This document shows positions 1 to 9,187 of a DNA stretch of 64,000 nucleotides, piece by piece. The notes under the pieces were generated by a model that did no database searches, was not told the origin of the DNA, and was given only the letters and a program-made list of their open reading frames with translations. The position numbers and the translations under genes are program-made. Within the stretch, counting starts at the first letter, position 1; each line of letters starts with the position of its first letter. Origin of the DNA: Shewanella corallii (lineage in GTDB: Bacteria > Pseudomonadota > Gammaproteobacteria > Enterobacterales > Shewanellaceae); contig NZ_JAKIKT010000001.1 of assembly GCF_023349125.1 (NCBI RefSeq), forward strand, positions 124,001 through 188,000. The letters run 5' to 3'.

Positions 1-903
1 CCGGAAGCAGCAAACTGGATTGCGCTGCCTAAAGAGGGTATCCAGGCCCATGGCCTGCTGGTGATCCCTGAGCATTTCAGCCGGGATGTGAAGTTGGGTA
101 AGGGGGCGACCCTGGCCATTGGCGGCGATGCCAGCTACTTCCTGGTGTATTCGGCCATTGCCGAGGGGCTGGTGGATGTGGGGATGGACTTTGCCACCGA
201 GCTTAAGTGGCAGGCTTTGACCAGTCGCGGTACCAACCCGGTGGCGGCCGAGTTGCAGTTAAATCCGCTGGATATCAACTCAGTACCCGCTTTTAACCTG
301 TCGCTGGGCTACACACCTTATGTGGTGCCTGGGTTGTTTTTGTTGATCCTGCAGCAAACCATGCTGGTGGGGATAGGTATTCTCGGTGCCGGTCAGTGGC
401 GCAACAAGGGCTACTGGGACCAGGTTTCACCCCTGATGCTGCTGGGTGGTCGTATGCTCGCCTTTATGCTGATCTACTCTGTCTTTACCGCCTACTATGT
501 GGGTTGGTGTTACTACTGGTACGGTGCCAATCTAATGGCCAGCGCCACCGAGGTGGGTTTGCTGTTGCTGCCATTTTTGCTGGCGACCACTGTGGTGGGG
601 ATTGCCTTCAGTGCCCTGTTTACCAAGCGGGAACAGCCGACTCAGGTGCTGCTATTGCTGTCGATGCCTATCCTGTTCGCCTCTGGCTTTGTGTGGCCCT
701 TGTCATTGATCCCCGAGCCTTTGGTGTGGCTGTCGCAGATCTTCCCGGTAACCCCGGCAATTATGGGGATGTTGGAGATGAATCAGATGGGCGTTAGCTG
801 GAGTCAGATACTGCCCTACTGGCTGCATATGTGGGGGCTGTTGATTGTCTTTGCCCCTCTTGCCTGGTGGGGCATCCGGCACCATAGAAGCAAGTTGGAT
901 TAA
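1..903 (+). CDS. ABC-2 type transporter permease, 3' part
   Basis: The reading frame is open from base 1 and ends in TAA, so the start lies outside the window and only the last 300 residues are visible. The visible part has a soluble stretch (about residues 20-95) followed by about six hydrophobic segments, the usual C-terminal half of an ABC-2 permease of the YhhJ/YbhR type. Such proteins form the membrane part of an efflux ABC transporter, usually with a separate ATPase and a HlyD-type protein; those partners would lie upstream and are not seen. A GTG at 61 could be mistaken for the start, but codons before it continue the same protein. Substrate cannot be inferred. Confidence 0.85.
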   Translation, partial: PEAANWIALPKEGIQAHGLLVIPEHFSRDVKLGKGATLAIGGDASYFLVYSAIAEGLVDVGMDFATELKWQALTSRGTNPVAAELQLNPLDINSVPAFNLSLGYTPYVVPGLFLLILQQTMLVGIGILGAGQWRNKGYWDQVSPLMLLGGRMLAFMLIYSVFTAYYVGWCYYWYGANLMASATEVGLLLLPFLLATTVVGIAFSALFTKREQPTQVLLLLSMPILFASGFVWPLSLIPEPLVWLSQIFPVTPAIMGMLEMNQMGVSWSQILPYWLHMWGLLIVFAPLAWWGIRHHRSKLD

Positions 904-921
904 CAACAAGATGCCGCCAAC

Positions 922-950
922 AAAAAGCCAGACTCACTGTCTGGCTTTTT
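922..950. terminator. bidirectional rho-independent terminator
   Basis: A perfect 12-bp stem (AAAAAGCCAGAC / GTCTGGCTTTTT) with loop TCACT lies between the convergent ABC permease and Ig-like lipoprotein genes. A-runs and T-runs on the two sides allow termination in both directions. Confidence 0.9.
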
Positions 951-979
951 TATTTGCTTGTGTCCCGTCCTGTAGAGGA

Positions 980-3469
980 TTACAGCAGAGTAACTGGCAG
1001 CGTCAGTGTGGTTCTGATACCTGCAGGAGTGGACACCTGAATGCTGACATTGGCTACTCCGGCCTCGCCATCATGTTTCAGGCTGAAGCCTGTTTGAATA
1101 CCGCCATCGGAGTTGCCTTTTGGCACAGTGTAACCATTGAAGCTAACAGTACCTGCATCTGCGGAGACTTCGACACTGGTTCCCGAAGGCATGATCTGAT
1201 TGGCGCTGTCATACAGACGGACTGTGAATGATGACGAACCATTAGGACTTATCGGTGAGGCTGACACAGTTCCACTGGCGCTGTTATAAATCTCTGTGCC
1301 GTCCTGGGAAATGGTAAAGAAGGCGGCTGAACCGGACATGGTCATCACCAGAGCTTTACGCACATAGGTTTTATTCGCCTGATCTTCACCACACAGACTG
1401 CCTTCGCACTGAGGACCGTTAAACTTGCCATCGGCTGCGCCATAGCTGTTGCTGCCCTGAGTGTTAAAGAACTTCTCTCCGGCATCATAGCTGAAGTTTT
1501 CATTGTCATCCCTGAAGGCATCGGGAAGATCGCTGAAGCCGGATGCCATATAGGCTTCTCTGTCCATGCCGTTACCACTACAGCTTGCCGCATTACCTGA
1601 GCCATCCAAACAGGCGACCACGGCACTGCCATCGGCGGCATCAAAGATGTTATTGCCATTGGTATCGAAGAAGGTCTCATGACCCAGGGCATAGGCCATC
1701 ACAGTGATTCTGTGATCAGGAACCCTTGGGTTGGCCGACGTCCAGGTGACGCTACAGCCGCCTCCCGAGGTCACACAGCTTGGCTGTATCTGGCCGCCCT
1801 CAGTGGTGAAGTTGATCGTGGTGTCGTTGGGAACAGGGTTACCAAAGCTGTCGGCCAATCGGGCTGTGATGGTGACTTCAACACCGTCTGTGTTGTCTGT
1901 CTCCGGATTGGCATTGGAGGTCGCCAGACTCATGCTCAACTGCTGAGGCAAGCCAGTGTTGATCGACAACTGCTCTGACTGAGTCACTATGGTTTCGCCT
2001 GAGTCACCGTCGGTGGCTGAAGCCTGAATGCGAACCGGTGTTGGCACTGTGCCCGCCAATACCCGCACGCTCACCAGACCTTCTGCATTGGTCAGGCTGG
2101 AGTCGGTGATCTCGCCATTGGCAAAGGTGATACCGCCGACCACAGTGTCCAGGCTGAAGTCCACTTCCTGCTGGGCGGCACCCTGACCATTGGCACTGGA
2201 TACTTTGAAGGTCACCAGTGAAGACTCGCTGGCATCTGTCCCGCCGCTGCCTTTGATACGTATGCTGCTGGGCTCAGCAGAAACAAAGCTCAGATTGGCC
2301 AGGGTTTGACGTGCCAGTGAAAATGGCAGGGTGGCGGTCAGGGTCTCATTACCTGCAAGCGTGGTTGCCACTATCTGGTCGTCCCGCTCACTGTTGCCAC
2401 TGCAGCTGACATCCTGGAAGGTGGAGTCGGCACTGCCGGACAGGGTGGTGACAGGGGAGTCCAGTGTTGCAGCTTCAGCGGTCACACAGTCTGAGCTGAA
2501 ACTGATGCTGGAAGGTGTTTGCACCAGAGTAATGCTGCCGTCACTGGCTTCACTGACCAGAGTTGCGGTAATGCCGAAGGAGCCCCCGGCACTGACCACA
2601 TATTTGCCATCGGCATTGGCAGTCAGAGTCGTTTTCAGTTTGCCTTCAACAAAATCACTGCCATCAAAGTAGCCCAGTTTCAGTATGCCATCTGTACCTA
2701 TGGCATCTTTGGCGATCACTTCATACAGGCTGGCACCCGTCAACGGGTTGCCGTTGATCTCGGCTGAGACGGTCAGGCTGTGTGCTCCCAACTCTGCTTC
2801 AGCCGGGGTATAGCTGACCTGTGCAACTCCAGTTTCAGAGGTCAATGCGGTATTGGGGGTGAGAGAGGCGTTGCCCGCACTGAAAGTAACCAATTGATTG
2901 GCCAGGCCGTTGCCCTCGTTGTCGGTCAGTTTGGCTTGCAGCTGCACGGCTTCATCTACCCGAAAACGGGTCACGGCTTCGCCAGACTGGAGAATACTGG
3001 CGTTCAGGCTGGGAAGTGTTGCTGTCGGTGGCGTTGGCTCTCCCACAAACTCAAAGTTGCGATTGGCTCGCAGGGAATCGCCTTCATCAGGCGTAAAGGA
3101 CACACTTGCAGTGCCTGCGCCCTGGGCTGCATCAGGGTTGCTGACTACCAGAGTGGCTTTACCATCGGCCGAGGTAAGGGCTGTGGCTGCCGAAAGGCTG
3201 CCCAATGTAGTACTGAAGTCGATGATTTCCCCGGACTGGGGACTGGAACCTTTGGAAAGAGAAGCGACAGCACAGAAGCTGTCGCCGGCATTAAAGCTCT
3301 GGGTGTCTGTGGTCTCGCCACATACCCCGTCGACCCGGGTCTGGAATTTGATGGTCAGGCTGTAACTGCCATTATCACCCGTTGGGTCTGTACCATCAGC
3401 GGCACCATTGCACCCTATCAATCCCATGGCGGCCAGTGCCGCCACACCATAACGAAAATCTCGTTGCAT
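980..3469 (-). CDS. large Ig-like (Big_1) domain lipoprotein
   Basis: 829 residues. The N-terminus is a lipoprotein signal (hydrophobic core then LIGC, Cys about residue 20), so the mature protein is probably anchored in a membrane. The body repeats beta-rich modules with phrases such as AVQLQAKLTDNEGNGLANQ and TSADGKATLVVSNPDAAQGA, typical of bacterial Ig-like group 1 (invasin/intimin) domains. Between about residues 590 and 680 there are two Asp/Asn-rich loops (DTNGNNIFDAADG and DDNENFSYDAGE) resembling calcium-binding loops, and several cysteines. The ATG at 3469 has a good AAGGAA box 6 nt upstream; a GTG two codons earlier is the alternative. It follows yjgA by about 70 bp on the same strand. 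Likely a surface or adhesion protein; function inferred only from fold. Confidence 0.8.
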   Translation of the reverse strand: MQRDFRYGVAALAAMGLIGCNGAADGTDPTGDNGSYSLTIKFQTRVDGVCGETTDTQSFNAGDSFCAVASLSKGSSPQSGEIIDFSTTLGSLSAATALTSADGKATLVVSNPDAAQGAGTASVSFTPDEGDSLRANRNFEFVGEPTPPTATLPSLNASILQSGEAVTRFRVDEAVQLQAKLTDNEGNGLANQLVTFSAGNASLTPNTALTSETGVAQVSYTPAEAELGAHSLTVSAEINGNPLTGASLYEVIAKDAIGTDGILKLGYFDGSDFVEGKLKTTLTANADGKYVVSAGGSFGITATLVSEASDGSITLVQTPSSISFSSDCVTAEAATLDSPVTTLSGSADSTFQDVSCSGNSERDDQIVATTLAGNETLTATLPFSLARQTLANLSFVSAEPSSIRIKGSGGTDASESSLVTFKVSSANGQGAAQQEVDFSLDTVVGGITFANGEITDSSLTNAEGLVSVRVLAGTVPTPVRIQASATDGDSGETIVTQSEQLSINTGLPQQLSMSLATSNANPETDNTDGVEVTITARLADSFGNPVPNDTTINFTTEGGQIQPSCVTSGGGCSVTWTSANPRVPDHRITVMAYALGHETFFDTNGNNIFDAADGSAVVACLDGSGNAASCSGNGMDREAYMASGFSDLPDAFRDDNENFSYDAGEKFFNTQGSNSYGAADGKFNGPQCEGSLCGEDQANKTYVRKALVMTMSGSAAFFTISQDGTEIYNSASGTVSASPISPNGSSSFTVRLYDSANQIMPSGTSVEVSADAGTVSFNGYTVPKGNSDGGIQTGFSLKHDGEAGVANVSIQVSTPAGIRTTLTLPVTLL

Positions 3470-3545
3470 GGTCACTTCCTTGTAGAAGTCTTAAGGAAGG
3501 TGCATACATGGCCCCGTTAATAATACGCAGGACACCTTCCTGTGG

Positions 3546-4076
3546 TTATTCAATCTCGCTGCGCAGGTACTTAAACAGCTCAGTGGCTGATTTGGATTCG
3601 GGTCCCTTGGCCAGCTCTTTGTTACCTGACCGAACCAACTGACGCAGCTTCTGCCTGTCGAGATGTGGGTGTTCTTCCAACAAAAGCTGGATCTCAGCAT
3701 CTCCATCACTTAACAGTTTATCCCGAAGTTTCTCAAAAATCTGGATTTTTGCTGCTTCATTGTTGTTTTTGTTAAGCAAGTTGGCCAGGTGTACTTCCAA
3801 TTGCTCGACATCTTCGTTACGCATAACTTTGCCAATAAACTGTACCTGACGACGGTAAGCTTCGGTCTTTGGCTTAATCTTCTTGATGGCCATCAGGGCG
3901 TCATACAGTTCTTCGCTCAGCTCCAGCTTTTCCAGCTGGCTCTTGCTCAGGTTAACCAGCTTAAGGCCAGCTTCCTGCAGATCTGCACTTTCTTTCTTGT
4001 ATGACGTCTTGCTGATGTAGTCATCATCATTGTCGTAGGGCTGCTTAAAATGTTCTGAATCGCCAACGATATTCAT
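3546..4076 (-). CDS. yjgA: ribosome biogenesis factor DarP/YjgA
   Basis: 176 residues, close to the 183 of E. coli YjgA (DarP), a small highly charged protein that associates with late 50S ribosomal precursors. Recognisable family stretches are KSQLEKLELSEELYDAL, RRQVQFIGKVMRNED and HLDRQKLRQLVR. A GAGG box lies 7 nt before the ATG. It is divergent from pmbA, the neighbour found in many gammaproteobacteria, which supports the call. The downstream Ig-like lipoprotein gene is co-oriented but its relation is unclear. Confidence 0.93.
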   Translation of the reverse strand: MNIVGDSEHFKQPYDNDDDYISKTSYKKESADLQEAGLKLVNLSKSQLEKLELSEELYDALMAIKKIKPKTEAYRRQVQFIGKVMRNEDVEQLEVHLANLLNKNNNEAAKIQIFEKLRDKLLSDGDAEIQLLLEEHPHLDRQKLRQLVRSGNKELAKGPESKSATELFKYLRSEIE

Positions 4077-4268
4077 GGGAAAACCTCACTATCAATATGG
4101 CGCTAATATTAACATCCCGCTCAGGCTTTCGCCTAAAGCAATCTCAGTGCTGGCGATACTTTAACCAGAACAATATGTTAAACCGGCTTCTCTACACTTT
4201 ATGTCAGTGGAATGGTATCTGCCTGACTGTTATGCTTAGGCCAACATAGATCAGTGAAGAGACAAGAC

Positions 4269-5612
4269 GTGTCGTCAAACAATATTGAACATGAACTGGG
4301 GGCGCTGAAAGAAGCTGTCGCCATGGCACTGGACTACGCCAGGGAATTGGGCACCAGTGACGCCGAAGTTGCTATCAGTAAGCAACAGGGCTTGTCGGTA
4401 TCTACTCGTTTGAAAGAGGTAGAGACCGTGGAGTTCAACAAGGATGGTGCTTTGGGGATCACTCTGTATCGGGACGGTCGTAAAGGCAGTTCCTCTACCT
4501 CGGATCTGAGCCCGGAAGCGATTCGTCAGGCGGTTCAGGCGGCCAATGATATTGCCCGTTATACAGGCGAAGACAGCTTCAGCGGTCTGTCTGACAAAGA
4601 ACTGATGGCAACAGAGTTTCCGGATCTGGATCTGTACCACCCGCAGGATTTGTTGCCGGAGACTCTGGCTGAACTGGCCATTGCCACCGAAGATGCAGCC
4701 ATGTCTGCCGACAGCCGTATTACCAACTCTGACGGTGCCAGCGCCAATGCCCATACCGGCATCAAGGTGTACGGTAACAGCCATGGCTTCCTCAATGGCT
4801 ATGCCAGCTCACGTTACAGCCTGAGCTGTGTGGTGATCGGCGAAGATGAGCAGGGCAATATGCAGCGTGATTACGATTACACTGTATCCCGTAAATACGG
4901 CGAACTGGCCCCTGCTGCCGAGATTGGTGCCAAAGCCGCCATGAAGACAGTGGGCCGTTTGGGCGGTCGCAAGATTGCCACCACCAAGTTGCCTGTGCTG
5001 CTGAGCCCGGAGATCTCTACCGGCATGATGGGACATCTGATCAGTGCCATCAGTGGCAGTAGCCTGTACCGTAAGTCCAGCTTCCTGCAGGACTCTCTGG
5101 GCACTCAATTGTTCCCTGAATGGTTCAATATTGCAGAGCAGCCACACCTGTTGGCTGGCCTTTCAAGCGCACCTTATGACAGTGAAGGTGTCGCGACCAA
5201 AGATCGCGATATCATCAGCGCCGGCATGCTGGAAACTTACCTGCTGACCAGTTACTCAGCCCGTAAACTGGGTATGGTGAATACAGGTCACGCCGGTGGT
5301 ATCTACAACTGGACTGTGGGTGACAGCGGCCAGACCTTTGATGAGCTGGTGAAAGCAATGGGCACAGGCTTGATTGTCACTGAGGTTATGGGCCAGGGTG
5401 TTAACATGGTCACCGGTGATTACTCCCGTGGGGCAGCCGGTTTCTATGTGGAGAATGGCGAGATCCTGTTCCCGGTAGAAGAGATCACCATGGCGGGTAA
5501 CCTGAAGGATATGTTCCGCAATATTCAGGCTGTGGCCAGCGACAGAGATTATCGCAGCGCCATTCGTACCGGCGGTATTCTGCTGGACGAGATGAAGATC
5601 GCCGGTAACTGA
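4269..5612 (+). CDS. pmbA: metalloprotease PmbA (TldE)
   Basis: About 447 residues. PmbA/TldE partners TldD in a heterodimeric protease that trims modified peptides (microcin B17 maturation, CcdA degradation in E. coli). Family stretches: ALDYARELGTSDAEVAISK near the N-terminus, GITLYRDGRKGSSSTSDLSP, and the C-terminal segment around GQGVNMVTGDYSRGAAGFY. TldD itself is not in the window; as expected for TldE, no HExxxH zinc motif is seen. I prefer the GTG at 4269 because it gives an N-terminus like known PmbA (SSNNIEHELGALKEAV) and has a purine-rich GAAGAGA upstream; the GTG at 4254 in the same frame lacks a ribosome site. Divergent from yjgA. Confidence 0.93.
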   Translation: MSSNNIEHELGALKEAVAMALDYARELGTSDAEVAISKQQGLSVSTRLKEVETVEFNKDGALGITLYRDGRKGSSSTSDLSPEAIRQAVQAANDIARYTGEDSFSGLSDKELMATEFPDLDLYHPQDLLPETLAELAIATEDAAMSADSRITNSDGASANAHTGIKVYGNSHGFLNGYASSRYSLSCVVIGEDEQGNMQRDYDYTVSRKYGELAPAAEIGAKAAMKTVGRLGGRKIATTKLPVLLSPEISTGMMGHLISAISGSSLYRKSSFLQDSLGTQLFPEWFNIAEQPHLLAGLSSAPYDSEGVATKDRDIISAGMLETYLLTSYSARKLGMVNTGHAGGIYNWTVGDSGQTFDELVKAMGTGLIVTEVMGQGVNMVTGDYSRGAAGFYVENGEILFPVEEITMAGNLKDMFRNIQAVASDRDYRSAIRTGGILLDEMKIAGN

Positions 5613-5644
5613 GAACCTAGACCCTAGAACCTAGGGCCTAAAAC

Positions 5645-5679
5645 AAAAAAGCGAGTACCTTATCAGTACTCGCTTTTTT
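5645..5679. terminator. bidirectional rho-independent terminator
   Basis: Stem of GCGAGTAC (5651-5658) and GTACTCGC (5666-5673) extended by A6/T6 flanks; loop CTTATCA. It lies between convergent pmbA and rimO and fits termination of both. Confidence 0.9.
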
Positions 5680-5732
5680 AGTTTCTCGAAGCGGCTTGCC
5701 GCGCTCTCGAATCTCGATCCCAGGACCTTATT

Positions 5733-7148
5733 TTAGTCTTGCAGCTGCACCATTTCAGCCCACAGATCGTGCTCATCTGAGTGAGTAATCACGGCGCGTA
5801 CCATATCACCCGGTGTCAGTTCGGTTTCGCCATTCAGGAACACCATACCGTCGATCTCAGGAGCGTCGGCGTATGAGCGACCGATAGCACCTTCTTCATC
5901 GACATCATCGATCAGAATGTCCAGTTCGCGACCGACCAGGCGGGCCAGGCGCTCGGCGCTGATCTCTGCCTGAACTTCCATAAACCGGCGGTATCTGTCT
6001 TCTTTCACTTCGTCGCTGATAAGCTCACCCAGAGTGTTGGCGACTGCGCCTTCCACTTCTGAGTACTTGAAGCAACCCACGCGATCCAGTCTGGCTTCAC
6101 GCAGGAAGTCCAACAGGATTTCGAAGTCCTCTTCGGTTTCACCCGGGAAGCCAACGATAAAGGTGGAGCGGATAACCAGATCCGGACAGATCTCGCGCCA
6201 GCTCTTGATGGCATCCAACTGACGGTCAACACGACCCGGACGCTTCATCATCTTAAGTACCCTTGGGCTGGCGTGCTGCAGCGGCAGATCCAGATATGGC
6301 AGGATCAGACCTTCTGCCATCAGTGGGATCAGCTCATCAACCCAGGGGTATGGGTAAACATAGTGCAGACGCACCCAGGCACCCATCTTACCCAACTGGC
6401 GGGCCAGTGAGGTGATGTCCTGCTTAACCGGCATACCATTCCAGAAATCGGTACGGCCGCCATTGTCTTTACCATAGGCAGAGGTGTCCTGGCTCACCAC
6501 CAGAACCTCCTGAACGCCACTTTCCACCAGACGCTTGGCTTCATCCAGCACGCTGCCGACACCACGGCTGTCCAGATCGCCACGCAGCTCAGGAATGATG
6601 CAGAAAGTACAACGGTTGTCACAGCCTTCAGAAATCTTCAGGTAAGCATAGTGCTTGGGCGTCAGCTTAACGCCAGTCTGAGGAACCAGGCTGGTGAAAG
6701 GGTTGTGTTCTGGCTTGGGCACATACTTGTGTACGTGCTTGAGCACTTCTTCATAGCTGTGCGGGCCGGTGATCTCCAGTACATCAGGGTATACCTGACG
6801 GATCTGGTTTTCTTTGGCACCCAGACAGCCGGTAACCAGTACCTTGCCGTTTTCTTCCAGTGCTTCACGAATGGCATCCAGTGACTCTTCCACTGCGGCA
6901 TCGATAAAGCCACAGGTGTTAACGATCACCAGATCGGCATTGTGGTAGGTGTTAACCACTTCATAGCCGTCGATACGCAACTGGGTCAAAATCCGCTCTG
7001 AGTCCACCAGGTTCTTTGGGCAACCCAGAGACACAAAACCGATGCGCTTGCCGTTGCAGATGCTGTCATCCGGAGTGGCGCTGGCCAGGGTCTTTTCCGC
7101 TGTTTCCAGCGTGGTGGTTTGTTTTGGATTAAAGGTTTCGACTGTCAT
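5733..7148 (-). CDS. rimO: ribosomal protein S12 methylthiotransferase RimO
   Basis: 471 residues. RimO is a radical-SAM enzyme that adds a methylthio group to an aspartate of ribosomal protein S12. The UPF0004 domain carries three cluster cysteines (C43 in SLGCPKN, C79 in NTCGF, C108 in TGCLG), the radical-SAM motif is C176-x3-C180-x2-C183 (CDNRCTFC), and a TRAM domain ends the protein. Closely similar to E. coli RimO throughout, but the N-terminal extension before [10 protein letters not shown] is about 25 residues longer than in E. coli. No strong ribosome site precedes the ATG, so a later start is possible. Convergent with pmbA. Confidence 0.97.
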   Translation of the reverse strand: MTVETFNPKQTTTLETAEKTLASATPDDSICNGKRIGFVSLGCPKNLVDSERILTQLRIDGYEVVNTYHNADLVIVNTCGFIDAAVEESLDAIREALEENGKVLVTGCLGAKENQIRQVYPDVLEITGPHSYEEVLKHVHKYVPKPEHNPFTSLVPQTGVKLTPKHYAYLKISEGCDNRCTFCIIPELRGDLDSRGVGSVLDEAKRLVESGVQEVLVVSQDTSAYGKDNGGRTDFWNGMPVKQDITSLARQLGKMGAWVRLHYVYPYPWVDELIPLMAEGLILPYLDLPLQHASPRVLKMMKRPGRVDRQLDAIKSWREICPDLVIRSTFIVGFPGETEEDFEILLDFLREARLDRVGCFKYSEVEGAVANTLGELISDEVKEDRYRRFMEVQAEISAERLARLVGRELDILIDDVDEEGAIGRSYADAPEIDGMVFLNGETELTPGDMVRAVITHSDEHDLWAEMVQLQD

Positions 7149-7406
7149 AGCGTTGCGTATATTCTCTGAATACTGAGTGATGCAAATGGCCGATTATCCT
7201 GCAAGTTGAGGTACGGCGCGTCAGGCGCGGGATTATACCCGAACCAATATAAAGATACAGAGTGAGTGGTTAAAAAACACCCTTATCTAGGAAAGCTTTT
7301 CACGGACGAAAATTTTTTTTGAAAAAAATAACCCCTTTTCTGAATCGGCCCGTTTATAGGGGTAAATCAAGTCAAAAACCTGTTTAGATTTTTTTGGAGT
7401 CTTTAT

Positions 7407-8108
7407 ATGAAACATTCTGTGATTGCCGCCGTTTTGGGTTCTGTATTGTTTGCCTCTGCCCCTGTGTTTGCCGATGTTCCTGACTTCCCGCACCTGGAAA
7501 CTGTTGGTGTGGGCGAAGTGATTGCTGTGCCGGATATGGCGGTTATCCATGTGCAGGTGAGTGTGACCGAGCAGTCTGCCGCCGCTGCCAAGCAGGCATC
7601 TGACAAAGCGGTTGCCAACTTTATCAAGCAACTGAAAAAGGCGGGTTTGAGCCAGAAGGATATTCAGAGCGCCAATATCAACCTGCAGCCTCAATACAAA
7701 TACCAACAGGGTAAGTCGCCTGAGCTGACCGGCTATCAGGCCAGCCGTGATGTCACTGTTATGGTGCGTAAGTTGCCTATGTTGAATGGACTGTTGGACT
7801 CAGCTTTGAGCGAGGGTATTAATCGCATCAACAATATTGAGTTCAAAGCCAGCAATATGGAGGCGCTGAAGGCTGAAGCCCGTTTGGCTGCCATTAAAGA
7901 TGCCAAGGCCAAGGCTAAAGCTGTAGCTGACGGCTTCGGTGAAGAATTAGATGGGGTATGGCAGATCCGTTACTTTGAACAGCAACCCATCCGTCCAGTG
8001 ATGTATAAGGCGGCCAGAGCGATGAATGACGCTGTGGGTGAAAGCTACCAGAATGCTCAGATCACTGTGACCGACAGAGTGGAAGTGACCTATAAAATAT
8101 CCAACTAA
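7407..8108 (+). CDS. SIMPL-domain periplasmic protein (YggE-like)
   Basis: 233 residues with a classic signal peptide (cleavage after APVFA, about residue 22) followed by a single SIMPL/DUF541 domain (VGVGEVIAVPDMAVIHVQVS at the start, GYQASRDVTVMVRKL in the middle). Length and domain match E. coli YggE, a periplasmic protein linked to lowering oxidative stress; its biochemical activity is not settled. TTTGGAG lies 7-8 nt before the ATG. Divergent from rimO across a 258-bp gap in which I see no clear operator. Followed by its own terminator. Confidence 0.9.
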   Translation: MKHSVIAAVLGSVLFASAPVFADVPDFPHLETVGVGEVIAVPDMAVIHVQVSVTEQSAAAAKQASDKAVANFIKQLKKAGLSQKDIQSANINLQPQYKYQQGKSPELTGYQASRDVTVMVRKLPMLNGLLDSALSEGINRINNIEFKASNMEALKAEARLAAIKDAKAKAKAVADGFGEELDGVWQIRYFEQQPIRPVMYKAARAMNDAVGESYQNAQITVTDRVEVTYKISN

Positions 8109-8132
8109 TTCAGACTATTGAATAATCTATCT

Positions 8133-8169
8133 GGGTGTCGGGTTTATAACCTGCCACCCATTGTTTTTT
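8133..8169 (+). terminator. rho-independent terminator after the SIMPL gene
   Basis: Stem GGGTGTCGGGTT (8133-8144) and AACCTGCCACCC (8148-8159), 11 of 12 positions paired if one G-U pair is allowed, loop TAT, followed by a T-run at 8161-8169. Confidence 0.8.
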
Positions 8170-8249
8170 AACACCAAAGTAATATGCTGGAACAAGTACC
8201 AATCTGCACGGAGTGACGGAACTCCTGCTCGGCTTAACAAGGAGTTGTT

Positions 8250-8504
8250 ATGGCAGATTTTCTACCCCCATACGTTAAGTATGAGTCTTCTCTCAGTCGC
8301 AAGCACTCCGGAGAGACCAATACCAATCAGGTCGAATATGCTGGCACGGCACAGGGCGTTGCCAACGAAGCGCAGCTATACAATATTCAGCACAACGAAC
8401 AGTCATCCCATGAACTGACACTCTTATGCGGCTTGCTGTTTCTGGCGTTTGTATGGCATTGGTTGTGGGACCTGGCCAGAAAAAAGACCCAATCAAATAC
8501 CTAG
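8250..8504 (+). CDS. small single-span membrane protein, unrecognised (1 of 3)
   Basis: 84 residues: a polar N-terminal part (about 1-55) rich in Ser, Asn, Gln and His, one hydrophobic segment (LTLLCGLLFLAFVWHWLW, about 57-74), and a short basic tail. AAGGAG lies 6-7 nt before the ATG, a strong ribosome site. No family recognised. The two genes that follow code for proteins of the same plan (polar N-part, one C-terminal span ending in Trp-rich residues and a basic tail), so this is probably a diverged member of a tandem family. Function unknown. Confidence 0.7.
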   Translation: MADFLPPYVKYESSLSRKHSGETNTNQVEYAGTAQGVANEAQLYNIQHNEQSSHELTLLCGLLFLAFVWHWLWDLARKKTQSNT

Positions 8505-8555
8505 CTCAGGCTGCCCACTTACCGCTAACCGCATTGGCTAAATCAGGGAGGAGAT

Positions 8556-8789
8556 ATGGCGAATTCGGAATCAGATAAACAGCATGAAATCCCTTATCCA
8601 GGTGCCTTTCATCCTGCCGCTTTTTACGTCCCCTCTGCTAAGCACCATCAACACGTGAGTACAAATGTGCAGGTGCTCGACCAGAAAGAGGTGGATTACG
8701 GCGACCATTCCCAGGGTTGGATTACTCTGGCTTTGGTGGTTTTGGTCTTGGTGCTGCTGGTGGATTGGATGTGGCGCAACCGTCACTGA
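8556..8789 (+). CDS. small single-span membrane protein, unrecognised (2 of 3)
   Basis: 77 residues, start supported by GGGAGGAG about 5 nt upstream of the ATG. The N-terminal half contains HPAAFYVPSA; the C-terminal half reads YGDHSQGWITLALVVLVL and ends DWMWRNRH. The last 30 residues closely match the next protein (YGNQSDGW... DWFWRNRH). A one-span protein with a short basic tail and N-terminal polar domain; topology cannot be fixed, though the basic RNRH tail would favour a cytoplasmic C-terminus. Function unknown. Confidence 0.75.
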   Translation: MANSESDKQHEIPYPGAFHPAAFYVPSAKHHQHVSTNVQVLDQKEVDYGDHSQGWITLALVVLVLVLLVDWMWRNRH

Positions 8790-8938
8790 CCGTTTCCCCT
8801 TACAATTCCGGCGCCACCTATCACTGTTGGATTTTAAGGTTTTGATTTAATTTAATTAAAATGTGATTTAGTTTGCTGTTTGCAGTGAGGTTTCAGGATT
8901 AACTTCAGGTGATGTCATACTTCAGGGAGGAAGAGCTT

Positions 8939-9169
8939 ATGGCTAATGAGCATTCGTCAAATCAGGTTGAGTGGCAATCCGGAACTCACCATCCCGCTTT
9001 TTATCAACCCGGGTCTCAAGCTGTAATCAAGCTGGAGGCTGTGGGTATCCAGCAACCGGTTCAGACTGAAGTAAAGTACGGCAATCAGTCTGACGGCTGG
9101 ATTATATTGATTCTTATGCTGGTGTTTGTGTTCAGTTTGATGGACTGGTTTTGGCGCAACCGCCATTAG
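8939..9169 (+). CDS. small single-span membrane protein, unrecognised (3 of 3)
   Basis: 76 residues from the ATG at 8939, which has GGGAGGAAG just upstream; an in-frame ATG at 8909 lacks such a site. Paralogue of the preceding gene: HHPAFYQPGS parallels HPAAFYVPSA, and VKYGNQSDGWI plus the tail DWFWRNRH parallel VDYGDHSQGWI and DWMWRNRH. An AT-rich 150-bp gap separates the two, so it may have its own promoter. It ends 18 nt from the convergent marR-like gene. Function unknown. Confidence 0.75.
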   Translation: MANEHSSNQVEWQSGTHHPAFYQPGSQAVIKLEAVGIQQPVQTEVKYGNQSDGWIILILMLVFVFSLMDWFWRNRH

Positions 9170-9187
9170 CGGCAAAACCCAACTCCA

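Noticed and set aside
2780..3520. Plus-strand frame (246 codons) opposite the Ig-like lipoprotein
   Set aside because: Composition follows the reverse of the lipoprotein codons; no start signal or motif.
7287..7706. Minus-strand frame across the SIMPL gene start
   Set aside because: Overlaps the signal-peptide region of a well-supported gene and lacks a ribosome site.
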